Source: CAWDLX01 sp963753485 (lineage in GTDB: Bacteria > Actinomycetota > Actinomycetes > Mycobacteriales > Micromonosporaceae). Taken from it: a stretch of 64,000 nucleotides of DNA. The stretch covers positions 186,001 to 250,000 of the forward strand of contig CAVWCL010000020.1 of assembly GCA_963753485.1 (NCBI GenBank), read 5' to 3'. The notes beneath the pieces were generated by a model, which did no database searches, was not told the origin of the DNA, and worked only from the letters and a program-made list of their open reading frames with translations. This document shows positions 33,693 to 41,823 of the stretch, in pieces (positions within the stretch are counted from its first letter, which is position 1; each line of letters opens with the position of its first letter). The translations under genes were made by a program, and so were the position numbers.

Positions 33693-35659
33693 CCCGCCCG
33701 CAGACCGCCGCCCCCGCCCGGGGACCGGTACCCGCGCAGCAGGGTCCGGCCCGCTGGATGATGGCCGGCGTACCGACCGAGAAGTCGCTGGACTTCCGCA
33801 ATTCGAGCCTTCGCCTGCTGCGCATGCTGCGCCCCGAGCGGAAGGTCATCGCGGCGGTGCTCTCGTTCGGGGTTGCCAGCGTCACGCTCTCGGTCATCGG
33901 GCCGAAGATTCTCGGGCACGCGACCAACCTGATCTTCTCCGGGGTGTTCGGCCGGATGCTGCCCGCCGGCACCACCAAGGACCAGGCGGTGCAGGCGTTG
34001 CGGGCGCGTGGGCAGGGCACGCTGGCGGACGTGGTCTCCACCACCGACGTCGTGCCCGGTCACGGCATCGACTTCGCGGCGGTCGGCCGGGTGCTGCTGA
34101 TCGTGCTCCTCCTCTACGTTGCCGCCTCCGTGCTCGCTCTGTTCCAGGGCCGACTGACCACAGTGGTCGTACAGCGCTCAGTCCTGCGCATGCGCGAGCA
34201 GGTGGAGGCGAAGCTGTCCCGGCTGCCGTTGAGCTACTTCGACCAGCAGCAGCGGGGCGAGGTGCTCAGCCGGGCCACCAACGACACCGACAACATCGCG
34301 CAGACGCTGCAGCAGACGCTGAGCCAGATCGTCACCTCAGTGTTGATGATCATCGGGGTGCTCGGCATGATGTTCTGGATCTCGCCGCTGCTCGCCGTCA
34401 TCGCGATCGTGACCGTGCCGGTATCCATCGTCATCGTCGCGGCCATCGGCAAGCGGGCCCAGCCTCAGTTCATCCGGCAATGGGCCACGACCGGCAAGCT
34501 GAATGGGCACATCGAGGAGATGTACACCGGCCACTCCGTGGTCAAGGTCTTCGGTCGCCAGCAGGAGGCGATCGACACCTTCACCGAGCACAATGAGAAG
34601 CTCTTCGCCTCGTCGTACCGGGCGCAGTTCATCTCCGGCATCATCCAGCCGGCGATGATGTTCATCGGCAATCTGAACTACGTGCTGGTCGCCGTCGTCG
34701 GCGGGCTGCGCATCGCCGCCGGCGCCATCTCGCTCGGGGACGTGCAGGCGTTCATCCAGTACTCGCGGCAGTTCAGCCAGCCCATCACCCAGGTCGCCAG
34801 CATGGCCAACCTGCTGCAGTCGGGGGTGGCGTCCGCCGAGCGGGTCTTCCAACTGCTCGACGAGGACGAGCAGTCACCGGAGCCGGCCGAGCCGGCCCAC
34901 CCGGCGCCGGTACGGGGGGCGGTCGCGTTCGAGCACGTGTCCTTCCGTTACCTGCCCGACCAGCCGCTCATCGACGACCTGTCGCTATCTGTCCAACCTG
35001 GACAAACGGTGGCCATCGTCGGCCCCACCGGCGCCGGCAAGACCACGCTGGTGAACCTCATCATGCGCTTCTACGAGGTGAGCGGCGGGCGCATCACGCT
35101 GGACGGGGTCAACATCGCGACGATGGCGCGCGAGGAGCTGCGCGAGACCATCGGGATGGTGCTGCAGGACACCTGGCTCTTCGGCGGGACCATCGCCCAG
35201 AACATCGCGTACGGCGCCGACGACGCCACCCAGGAAATGGTCGTCGCGGCAGCCCAGGCCGCCCATGTCGACCGCTTCGTGCGCACCCTGCCCGACGGGT
35301 ACGAGACCGTCATCGACGAGGAGGGCTCGAACGTCAGCGCGGGCGAGAAGCAGCTCATCACGATCGCCCGGGCGTTCCTGGCCGAGCCGATCATCCTCAT
35401 CCTGGACGAGGCGACCAGTTCCGTCGACACCCGCACGGAGGTCCTCATCCAGCGGGCCATGAACACGCTGCGGGCCGGCCGGACGAGCTTCGTCATCGCG
35501 CACCGGCTCTCCACCATCCGCGATGCCGACGTCATCCTGGTCATGGAGTCCGGCCAGATCGTCGAGCAGGGCACGCACGAGGAGCTGCTCGCCGCCGGCG
35601 GCGCCTACGCCCGGCTGTACGCGGCCCAGTTCGCCGAAGCCATGGCTCCGGTGGACTGA
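33689..35659 (+). CDS. ABC exporter half-transporter, catalytic-site subunit
   Basis: A 656-residue protein with an N-terminal extension of about 45 residues, six membrane helices and a C-terminal ATPase domain. Walker A GPTGAGKTT, Walker B with catalytic Glu (ILDEATSSVD) and switch His (VIAHRLSTI) are intact, but the signature is NVSAGEKQL rather than LSGGQ. With the preceding subunit (normal signature, degenerate Walker B) this yields one active and one degenerate ATP site. The second membrane region contains a long extracytoplasmic loop (about residues 85-130). Confidence 0.94.
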   Translation: MTRPQTAAPARGPVPAQQGPARWMMAGVPTEKSLDFRNSSLRLLRMLRPERKVIAAVLSFGVASVTLSVIGPKILGHATNLIFSGVFGRMLPAGTTKDQAVQALRARGQGTLADVVSTTDVVPGHGIDFAAVGRVLLIVLLLYVAASVLALFQGRLTTVVVQRSVLRMREQVEAKLSRLPLSYFDQQQRGEVLSRATNDTDNIAQTLQQTLSQIVTSVLMIIGVLGMMFWISPLLAVIAIVTVPVSIVIVAAIGKRAQPQFIRQWATTGKLNGHIEEMYTGHSVVKVFGRQQEAIDTFTEHNEKLFASSYRAQFISGIIQPAMMFIGNLNYVLVAVVGGLRIAAGAISLGDVQAFIQYSRQFSQPITQVASMANLLQSGVASAERVFQLLDEDEQSPEPAEPAHPAPVRGAVAFEHVSFRYLPDQPLIDDLSLSVQPGQTVAIVGPTGAGKTTLVNLIMRFYEVSGGRITLDGVNIATMAREELRETIGMVLQDTWLFGGTIAQNIAYGADDATQEMVVAAAQAAHVDRFVRTLPDGYETVIDEEGSNVSAGEKQLITIARAFLAEPIILILDEATSSVDTRTEVLIQRAMNTLRAGRTSFVIAHRLSTIRDADVILVMESGQIVEQGTHEELLAAGGAYARLYAAQFAEAMAPVD

Positions 35660-35692
35660 CCGGAGGCTGGACCGGGTCGGAGCCGGGCAGAT

Positions 35693-35794
35693 GGGCCGGT
35701 CGGAGCTACCGGAGCGGCGGGCTGGTCGGAGCTACCGGACCGGCGGGCTGGTCGGAGTTACGGGCACGCGGGCTGGTCGGAGTTACGGGCAGGC
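35693..35794. repeat. Four tandem 25-26-nt units over a gene end
   Basis: Units of 26, 26, 25 and 25 nt starting GGGC(C/T)GGTCGGAG. The last unit contains the stop codon and final codons of the secreted hydrolase gene, so the array looks like repeated duplication of that gene's end into the space before the convergent ABC gene. Confidence 0.85.
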
Positions 35795-37159
35795 GGGGTA
35801 GAGGCGTCGGGTTCCGGTCCCGGCGGCGTACGCGGCCGGGTCGCTGAACTGGCAGCCGAACGCCGGGTCGGCCACGGTCGCCGGGTTCGTCACGTCGTCA
35901 CCGGCCGGCCGGGCCCCGGTGCGCACCCAGTGCACCAGGTCGTCCCAGGCGGTGCCGACCTCCGTGTCGGAGTACTCACAGTGCTGTGTGGTCCGGATGG
36001 CCCGCTGCACCACCAGAGCGGTGTGGCCGGTGTGCTGGGCGTCGACGAGGTACTGCTGTTCGTTGGCGAACGGCACGAACAGGTCGCCCAGGCCGTGCAG
36101 CGACAGCACCGGCGCGGAGGGCACCCCGAAGATCTTCGGTACCTGGGTGAGGAACGGGGAGAGCCGCGCCGCCAGGTTCTGCGGAGGTACCCGCAGCACC
36201 GTGTGGTTCACGTCGACCGGTGCGTTGGGCTCATACCGGGTGAACAGGTTCTGGGCGATCTGGCTCGGATTCTCGGCCACGGTGGTGCCGGTGGACTGGG
36301 GCACCGCGATGCCGAAGAGGAAGTCCTTCCAGACGGCGAACGACGCGGTGGCGCCCGGCCGGTTACCGCCGGAGCGGTTGATGGTGATCGCGCGCAGCTG
36401 CTTGCCGAGGTCGTTCGTGGTGTCCGGCCCGACCGGGGAAAGGCCGGCGAGGCCGAGGGCGACCTCCATGCGAGGCACCGCGTTGGTCAGATAGTCCGCG
36501 GGCACCGGGTACGCCGGGATGCCGGCGAGGTCCTGGGCGACCAGGTTGTAGTCGAGGAAGAAGTCCAGCAGCGACTGGTCGCCGAGCACGCCGCACATCG
36601 GCAGCGCGCCGGCGTAGAAATCCGGGTACTGCTCGACCGAGCGGCCGATGATGTAGCCGCCCATGGAGACGCCGGCGATGTATGTCTTATGTGGACGATG
36701 GACCAGCCGGCCGAAGAGGTCGGCGAGATCCTTACTGCTCAGAACGCCGGCTCGGATGTCGAACCCGTTGTCGTAGTACGACGATGCGGCCCAGGCGAAC
36801 CCCTCGTCGAGCAGCTTCTGGCGCAGTCCGAAGGCGGGGGTGTCCACACTGAGCACGAATCCCTGGCCGCGATACCCGTGCGCCCAGACCACCAGGTTGC
36901 CGTTCCAGTGCGGCGGCACCTCGAGCGTGTACGCCGCATGGGCGTGCACCCCCTGGAGCACCTGGGTCGGCGAGCCGTCGACGATGGCCGGCACAAGCGG
37001 CGGGTTGATGATCGTGTAGCCGGGCAGCGGCTGGTCGCCGGGCACGGTGCCGGCCATTGTCGCCTCGGTGGGGTTGGCCCCGGCCGCCCCGGCCGCGGCG
37101 AGGACGATGGTCAGGGCGGCGCCCACGCAGGCGACGCGCAGCAACGGCCGTACTCGCAT
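35783..37159 (-). CDS. Secreted alpha/beta hydrolase
   Basis: A 458-residue protein with a signal peptide (MRVRPLLRVACVGAALTIVLAAAGAAGA). The nucleophile elbow is YIAGVSMGGYIIG, the acid is probably the Asp of LHGLGDLFVPF, and the His lies in TTQHCEYSD. Size and motifs suggest an esterase or peptidase of the prolyl-oligopeptidase/lipase type acting outside the cell; the substrate is unknown. Cys pairs (MCGV, QHCEY, FGCQF, YPACP) may form disulphides. It is divergent from the YcnI-like gene with palindrome B3 between them, and its 3' end is part of a tandem repeat. Confidence 0.85.
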   Translation of the reverse strand: MRVRPLLRVACVGAALTIVLAAAGAAGANPTEATMAGTVPGDQPLPGYTIINPPLVPAIVDGSPTQVLQGVHAHAAYTLEVPPHWNGNLVVWAHGYRGQGFVLSVDTPAFGLRQKLLDEGFAWAASSYYDNGFDIRAGVLSSKDLADLFGRLVHRPHKTYIAGVSMGGYIIGRSVEQYPDFYAGALPMCGVLGDQSLLDFFLDYNLVAQDLAGIPAYPVPADYLTNAVPRMEVALGLAGLSPVGPDTTNDLGKQLRAITINRSGGNRPGATASFAVWKDFLFGIAVPQSTGTTVAENPSQIAQNLFTRYEPNAPVDVNHTVLRVPPQNLAARLSPFLTQVPKIFGVPSAPVLSLHGLGDLFVPFANEQQYLVDAQHTGHTALVVQRAIRTTQHCEYSDTEVGTAWDDLVHWVRTGARPAGDDVTNPATVADPAFGCQFSDPAAYAAGTGTRRLYPACP

Positions 37160-37224
37160 GGTCCCGCTCCACTCTTCGCGCTCGTTGCACTGACGCCCAG
37201 GGCACGCTCACGCGCCACCTTCTC

Positions 37225-37286
37225 GTTGATCTAGGGCGTATGCACACGGATTGATCTCCTATCGTGTGCCTAAGCCCTAGATCAAC
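37225..37286. repeat. Palindromic intergenic element B, copy 3
   Basis: Outer repeats GTTGATCTAGGGC (37225-37237) and GCCCTAGATCAAC (37274-37286). Relative to copies 1 and 2 both arms carry a matching change (GTCGAT to GTTGAT, ATCGAC to ATCAAC), which preserves pairing. Inner TGCACACG pairs with CGTGTGCC. The loop holds the complement of GGAGATC, so the element is inverted relative to copy 2. It lies between divergent genes. Confidence 0.88.
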
Positions 37287-37391
37287 ACAAGGGGAGCGGG
37301 GGTGGGGAACTTTTCCGGCCAGGGCAGCGACCAACTGCCCGTAGCCGCGTGCCGCCCGGCACCGCGGCTGTCGACCATGATGGGAGCCGGC

Positions 37392-38129
37392 GTGAGTCGC
37401 CGCACTGTCGCGGTACGTACCGGCATCCTCGCCGCCGGTGCCAGCGCCGCTGTCCTCCTGTTCGCCGCACCGGCGGCCGCCCACGTCACCGTCGATCCTG
37501 GCTCGGCGACCCAGGGTGAGTTCGCGAAGGTCGCGTTCCGGGTGCCGAACGAGAAGGACGACGCGTCCACGGTGGCGGTCGAGGTGAACCTCCCGACCGC
37601 CACCCCGATCGCCGAGGTCACACTCCGGCCAGTACCGGGGTGGACGGCGCAGACCACGACGACCAAGCTCGCCACCCCGATCGCGGGCGATGACGGCCCG
37701 GTCACCGAGGCGGTGACGAAGATCACGTGGAAGGCGGCCAAGGGCGGGGGCATCAAGGCCGGCGAATACCAGGACTTCGAGGTCTCGCTCGGTCCGCTGC
37801 CGAAGACGGATCAGGTGATCTTCAAGGTCCTGCAGACCTACTCCGACGGTGACATCGTGCGTTGGATCGACGAGCCGACGGCGAGCGGTGCCGAGCCCGA
37901 GCATCCGGCGCCGGTGCTGGCCCTGTCGCCCCCGGACGCGGCGTCCGGCACCGCGACCTCCGACCCGACCGCCGGTGGCGGCCTGCTGGGACTGCTGGGA
38001 TTCGCGTTCGGCCTCATCGGGCTCGGGATCGCTCTGATGGCGTACCGGCGTGCGAGCCGGCCGGAGGTGGTCCCACTCCGGCCGCGTCACGAGGCGCCCG
38101 AGGAGGGGCCGGGCGAGCGCCGGCTGTGA
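37392..38129 (+). CDS. YcnI-like copper-binding membrane-anchored protein (DUF1775)
   Basis: A 245-residue exported protein. The signal peptide ends ...AAPAAA and the mature protein begins HVTVDPGSA; the N-terminal His after cleavage is the copper ligand of the YcnI/DUF1775 family. The domain runs to about residue 160 with the family-typical FRVPNEKDDASTVAVEVNLP and RWIDEP. A membrane helix (about residues 198-220) anchors the C-terminus. GTG 37392 has GGGAG five bases upstream; the ATGs at 37377 and 37380 lack a ribosome site. YcnI genes are usually next to copC/copD-like genes, which are absent here. Confidence 0.9.
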   Translation: MSRRTVAVRTGILAAGASAAVLLFAAPAAAHVTVDPGSATQGEFAKVAFRVPNEKDDASTVAVEVNLPTATPIAEVTLRPVPGWTAQTTTTKLATPIAGDDGPVTEAVTKITWKAAKGGGIKAGEYQDFEVSLGPLPKTDQVIFKVLQTYSDGDIVRWIDEPTASGAEPEHPAPVLALSPPDAASGTATSDPTAGGGLLGLLGFAFGLIGLGIALMAYRRASRPEVVPLRPRHEAPEEGPGERRL

Positions 38130-38289
38130 TCATCGTCCGGAAACGGGGGCCGGTGGCACCAACCCCTCGCACCTACCAGTAAGCACTCGCTTGCCAGCAC
38201 GCAGCGGCAAGGGCGTACCGTGGGGGCTCCCCGCATCCGCGTTGCCATGACGGGCCGGCAGTTGGCGCGATCGTACGGCTGGTTTCTCG

Positions 38290-38517
38290 GTGAGCGCGAG
38301 GAGCGAGCAGGTGCGAGCCCCGCAGCGCGAACGAAAGGCAGACTCGGTGAGCGCGAGGGGCGAGCGGGTGCGAGCCCCGCAGCGCGAACGAAAGGCAGAC
38401 TCGGTGAGCGCGAGGAGCGAGCAGGTGCGAGCCCCGCAGCGCGAACGAAAGGCAGACTCGGTGAGCGCGAGGAGCGAGTAGGTGCGAGCCCCGCAGCGCG
38501 AACGAAGGGCAGACTCG
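38290..38517 (+). repeat. Four tandem 57-nt units carrying ribosome site and GTG start
   Basis: Units begin at 38290, 38347, 38404 and 38461; the next position, 38518, is the start of the TOBE regulator gene. Each unit is GTG plus 18 codons (VSARSEQVRAPQRERKADS, minor variation) and ends with GAAAGG (GAAGGG in the last) eight bases before the next GTG. The frame is open throughout and in phase with the downstream gene. The same unit occurs six times at 45542-45883. The whole 388-nt gap before the regulator holds little else. Confidence 0.95.
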
Positions 38518-38964
38518 GTGAGCGTGTTCCGGATCGGCGAGGCGGCCGAACTGCTCGGCGTGAGCGGGGACACCGTGCGCCGGTGGATCGACGCCGGGCG
38601 GCTGACCGCGAGCCGGGACGAGCACGGCCACCGCACCGTCGCCGGGGCTGACCTGGCGGCCTTTGCCCACGCCACCGGTGGAGAGGCCGAGCACCGCTCG
38701 GACCAGTCCTCGGCGCGTAACCGGCTGCGCGGCATCGTCACCAACATCGTCAAGGACACCGTGATGGCGCAGGTCGACATCCAGGCCGGGCCGTTCCGAC
38801 TGGTCTCGCTGATGAGCCGGGAGGCCGTGGATGACCTGGGGCTGCAGGTCGGGTCGGTCGCGGTCGCGGTGATCAAGTCGACGACGGTCGTGGTGGAGCT
38901 GGCCGACCAGGCTCCGGCGGGCCGGGCCCGGGCCGGCACCGGCGGCCCCGCCCGCTCGCCATGA
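38518..38964 (+). CDS. HTH and TOBE domain molybdate-responsive regulator
   Basis: A 148-residue protein. An excisionase/MerR-like helix-turn-helix (residues 3-48: FRIGEAAELLGVSGDTVRRWIDAGRL) is followed by one TOBE/Mop domain (about 62-130: SARNRLRGIVTNIVKDTVMAQVDIQAG), which binds molybdate or tungstate. It likely controls the modBC genes that overlap it (ATGA). GTG 38518 is the natural start, but four in-frame upstream GTG codons in the 57-nt repeats each have a ribosome site, so N-terminally extended forms are possible. Confidence 0.9.
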   Translation: MSVFRIGEAAELLGVSGDTVRRWIDAGRLTASRDEHGHRTVAGADLAAFAHATGGEAEHRSDQSSARNRLRGIVTNIVKDTVMAQVDIQAGPFRLVSLMSREAVDDLGLQVGSVAVAVIKSTTVVVELADQAPAGRARAGTGGPARSP

Positions 38965-39788
38965 CGACGGCACCCGCCGGTACCGCGCGACCCGGGCGCC
39001 GGCGTACCCGGCCGGGGTTGCCGCCGGGATTGCTCGTTCCGGCGGCGCTCGGCTTGGCCTTTCTCACCCTGCCGCTGGTTGGGCTGCTGGTGCGGGCGCC
39101 CTGGTCGAGCCTGCCCCGGCGGCTGGCTGCGCCGGGTGTGCTCACCGCGCTGCGGTTGTCCCTGGAGACCGCGACCATCGCCACCGCCGTCTGCATCGTG
39201 CTCGGGGTGCCGCTGGCCTGGCTGCTCGCCCGGGTCCAGTGGCCGGGCCGGCGGTTCGTGCGCGCCCTGGTCACGGTGCCGCTGGTGCTGCCGCCGGTGG
39301 TCGGTGGCGTTGCGTTGCTGCTCGTGCTCGGCCGCCGCGGACTGGTCGGATCCTGGCTGGACTCCGCGTTCGGCGTCACGCTGCCGTTCAGCACCGCCGG
39401 CGTCGTGGTCGCCGAGTCGTTCGTGGCGATGCCGTTCCTGGTCATCGCGGTCGAGGGCGCGCTGCGGGCGGCCGATGCCCGGTACGAGGACGCGGCCGCG
39501 ACCCTGGGCGCCGGGCGCTGGACCGCGTTTCGTCGGGTGACGCTCCCGCTGGTGGCCCCGGGCGTGGCCGCCGGCGCGGTGTTGTGCTGGGCCCGCGCGC
39601 TGGGCGAGTTCGGCGCGACCATCACCTTCGCCGGCAACTATCCGGGCCGCACCCAGACCATGCCGCTCGCGGTCTACCTCGCCCTCGAGTCCGACCTGGA
39701 TGCGGCCCTGGTGCTGAGCCTCGTCCTGCTGGTCGTCTCGGTCGCGATCCTGGTGAGCCTGCGCGACCGCTGGCTCACCACGCCATGA
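38961..39788 (+). CDS. modB: Molybdate ABC transporter permease
   Basis: A 275-residue membrane permease with about six helices. The cytoplasmic EAA-type loop is EDAAATLGAGRWTAFRRVTLPLVAPGV, and the ALGEFGATITFAGNYPGRTQTMPLAVY stretch is diagnostic of ModB/CysT-like permeases. It overlaps both neighbours by 4 nt (regulator and modC). No substrate-binding modA is found nearby. Confidence 0.93.
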   Translation: MTTAPAGTARPGRRRTRPGLPPGLLVPAALGLAFLTLPLVGLLVRAPWSSLPRRLAAPGVLTALRLSLETATIATAVCIVLGVPLAWLLARVQWPGRRFVRALVTVPLVLPPVVGGVALLLVLGRRGLVGSWLDSAFGVTLPFSTAGVVVAESFVAMPFLVIAVEGALRAADARYEDAAATLGAGRWTAFRRVTLPLVAPGVAAGAVLCWARALGEFGATITFAGNYPGRTQTMPLAVYLALESDLDAALVLSLVLLVVSVAILVSLRDRWLTTP

Positions 39789-40843
39789 CCGCGATCCTGG
39801 ACGCGGAAGTCACGGTCGAGCGGGGCGGCTTCCGCCTCGACCTGCCGCTCACCGTGGCCGCCGGCGAGGTGGTGGCGATCCTGGGCCCCAACGGTGCCGG
39901 AAAGTCCACCGCGGTCCGGGCGCTGGCCGGTCTGCTGCCGCTCACCGATGGGCACGTCAGCCTCGGCGGCCGGCCGGTCGACGACCCGCGGACGGGTGTC
40001 TTCGTGTCCCCGCAGCGGCGGGCGATCGGCGTGGTGTTCCAGGACTACTTGCTCTTCCCCCACCTCAGTGCGGCCGAGAACGTGGCCTTCGGTCCGCGCT
40101 GCCGGGGCCTGGGGCGCGACCAGGCGCGCCGGGTCGCGGTCCGCTGGCTGGACGCGGTCGGCCTGGCCGACCTGGCGCAGCGCCGCCCGCGCCAACTCTC
40201 CGGCGGCCAGGCGCAGCTGGTGGCCCTGGCCCGGGCGCTCGCGGTGGAGCCGGCGCTGCTGCTGCTCGACGAACCGCTCGCCGCCCTCGACGCCCGGACC
40301 CGCCTGGACACCCGAGCCGACCTGCACCGGCACCTGTCCGGGCACCCCGGGGCGACGCTGCTGGTCACCCACGACCCGCTCGACGCGCTGGTCCTGGCCG
40401 ACCGGCTGGTGATCGTCGAGGGCGGGCAGGTGGTTCAGGAGGGCGACGCCGCCACCATCACCGCCCAGCCGCGCACCGAGTACGTGGCCCGTCTGGTGGG
40501 CCTGAACCTCTATCGCGGCCGGGCCAGTGGGCACCTGGTCACGCTCGCCTCGGGGCTGGTCCTGACGGTGACCGACGCGGTCGAGGGCGACGCCTTCGTC
40601 GCCTTCGCACCGAGCGCGGTCGCCCTGTACCGGGACGAGCCAGCCGGCAGCCCGCGCAACACCTGGCCCGCGGTCGTCACCGGGGTCCAGCGGCACGGGG
40701 ACAACCTGCGCATCCAGCTGGCCGGGCCGGTGGTGGTGGCGGCCGACATCACCCCGGCGGCCGCGGTCCAGCTCCGGGTCGGCCCCGGCGAGCCGGTCTG
40801 GGCCTCGATCAAGGCGACCGAGACCCGGGCCTATCCCGCGTAG
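39785..40843 (+). CDS. modC: Molybdate ABC transporter ATP-binding protein
   Basis: A 352-residue ATPase. Walker A GPNGAGKST (residues 34-42), signature RQLSGGQAQ and Walker B LLLLDEPLAALD are intact, with the switch His in LLVTHDPLDAL. After the ATPase domain, residues about 245-350 form a TOBE-like regulatory domain (LNLYRGRASGHLVTLASG). It energises import through ModB. ATG 39785 overlaps the modB stop by 4 nt. Confidence 0.93.
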   Translation: MTAILDAEVTVERGGFRLDLPLTVAAGEVVAILGPNGAGKSTAVRALAGLLPLTDGHVSLGGRPVDDPRTGVFVSPQRRAIGVVFQDYLLFPHLSAAENVAFGPRCRGLGRDQARRVAVRWLDAVGLADLAQRRPRQLSGGQAQLVALARALAVEPALLLLDEPLAALDARTRLDTRADLHRHLSGHPGATLLVTHDPLDALVLADRLVIVEGGQVVQEGDAATITAQPRTEYVARLVGLNLYRGRASGHLVTLASGLVLTVTDAVEGDAFVAFAPSAVALYRDEPAGSPRNTWPAVVTGVQRHGDNLRIQLAGPVVVAADITPAAAVQLRVGPGEPVWASIKATETRAYPA

Positions 40844-40903
40844 CCCGCCCGTCCGATAGTCTCGCCGGGGCGCGCCACCGGGGGTGCGGGCACGGGAGGG
40901 TCG

Positions 40904-41800
40904 ATGAAACCGGCACCGGGTCTGGTGGCCGTGATCGCCGTGATCGGCCTGGCCGGCTGCGCGGGGCCGCGAGCGATCGCCTCCCCGGTGCGACCGCGGG
41001 CGGTAACCACGGCCCTGACGCCCTCGCCGACGGCGACCACGGCCCCGACCGTCATGCCGACGCCGAAACCCACGCCCAAGCCGAAACCGAAGCCGACCCT
41101 GAAGAAGTCCACCCCGCCCGGCAGCGACAAGCCCGCCGGCGCCGCGCCGAAGCCGCCCTCTGACGGCGTGCCGACCAGTGGCAACAAGACGTTCGCCGTC
41201 GCCGGCGGCGCCACCGGGATCGTCGGCACCGGCACCACCCTGGTCAGCTACCGGGTGGAGGTGGAGAACGGCATCAGCTGGGGCAGCAATCCGGTGTGGA
41301 CGGCCGACAGCTTCGCCGCCAGCGTGGACGGCATCATCGCCGACCCTCAGGGCTGGATCGCCTCCGGCACCACCCCGGTGACCGACCCGGCGCAGAACAT
41401 GACCAACGCCTCCTGGTCGTTTCAGCGGGTGAGCGGTTCGAGCTACTCCGTGCGCATCCGGCTGGCCTCGCCGAACACGACCGACGCGCTGTGCGGGTCG
41501 GTGGGGCTGCAGACCGGAGGTGTGTACTCCTGCCGGTACGGCACGAACGTCATCATCAACCTGCGCCGATGGCTCACGGGGGCGCCCGGCTTCGCGATGA
41601 GCCTCACCGGCTACCACACGATGGTGATCAACCACGAGATGGGCCACCGGCTCGGGTTCAAGCACATGCTCTGCCCCGGGGCCGGTCAGCTGGCCCCGGT
41701 GATGCAGCAGGAGACCATCAACCTGGCCGGTTGCCGGCCCAATGCGTACCCGTTCGCCCCGGACGGCACGTTCGTCGATGGCCCGCGGTCGCCCTCCTGA
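40904..41800 (+). CDS. Secreted DUF3152 lipoprotein, putative zinc metalloprotease
   Basis: A 298-residue exported protein. The signal peptide ends in a good lipobox (IGLAGC). A long Thr/Pro/Lys linker follows (about residues 35-90), probably spanning the cell wall, then a DUF3152 domain (about 100-298). It contains NHEMGHRLGFKH, matching HExxHxxGxxH of metzincin metalloproteases, so zinc-dependent proteolysis is plausible though DUF3152 has no proven activity. Cys residues (DALCGS, YSCRYG, MLCPGA, AGCRP) suggest two disulphides. The neighbouring methyltransferase starts 23 nt downstream. Confidence 0.85.
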   Translation: MKPAPGLVAVIAVIGLAGCAGPRAIASPVRPRAVTTALTPSPTATTAPTVMPTPKPTPKPKPKPTLKKSTPPGSDKPAGAAPKPPSDGVPTSGNKTFAVAGGATGIVGTGTTLVSYRVEVENGISWGSNPVWTADSFAASVDGIIADPQGWIASGTTPVTDPAQNMTNASWSFQRVSGSSYSVRIRLASPNTTDALCGSVGLQTGGVYSCRYGTNVIINLRRWLTGAPGFAMSLTGYHTMVINHEMGHRLGFKHMLCPGAGQLAPVMQQETINLAGCRPNAYPFAPDGTFVDGPRSPS

Positions 41801-41823
41801 GCCCGAAGAATGAGGGGTCCGCG

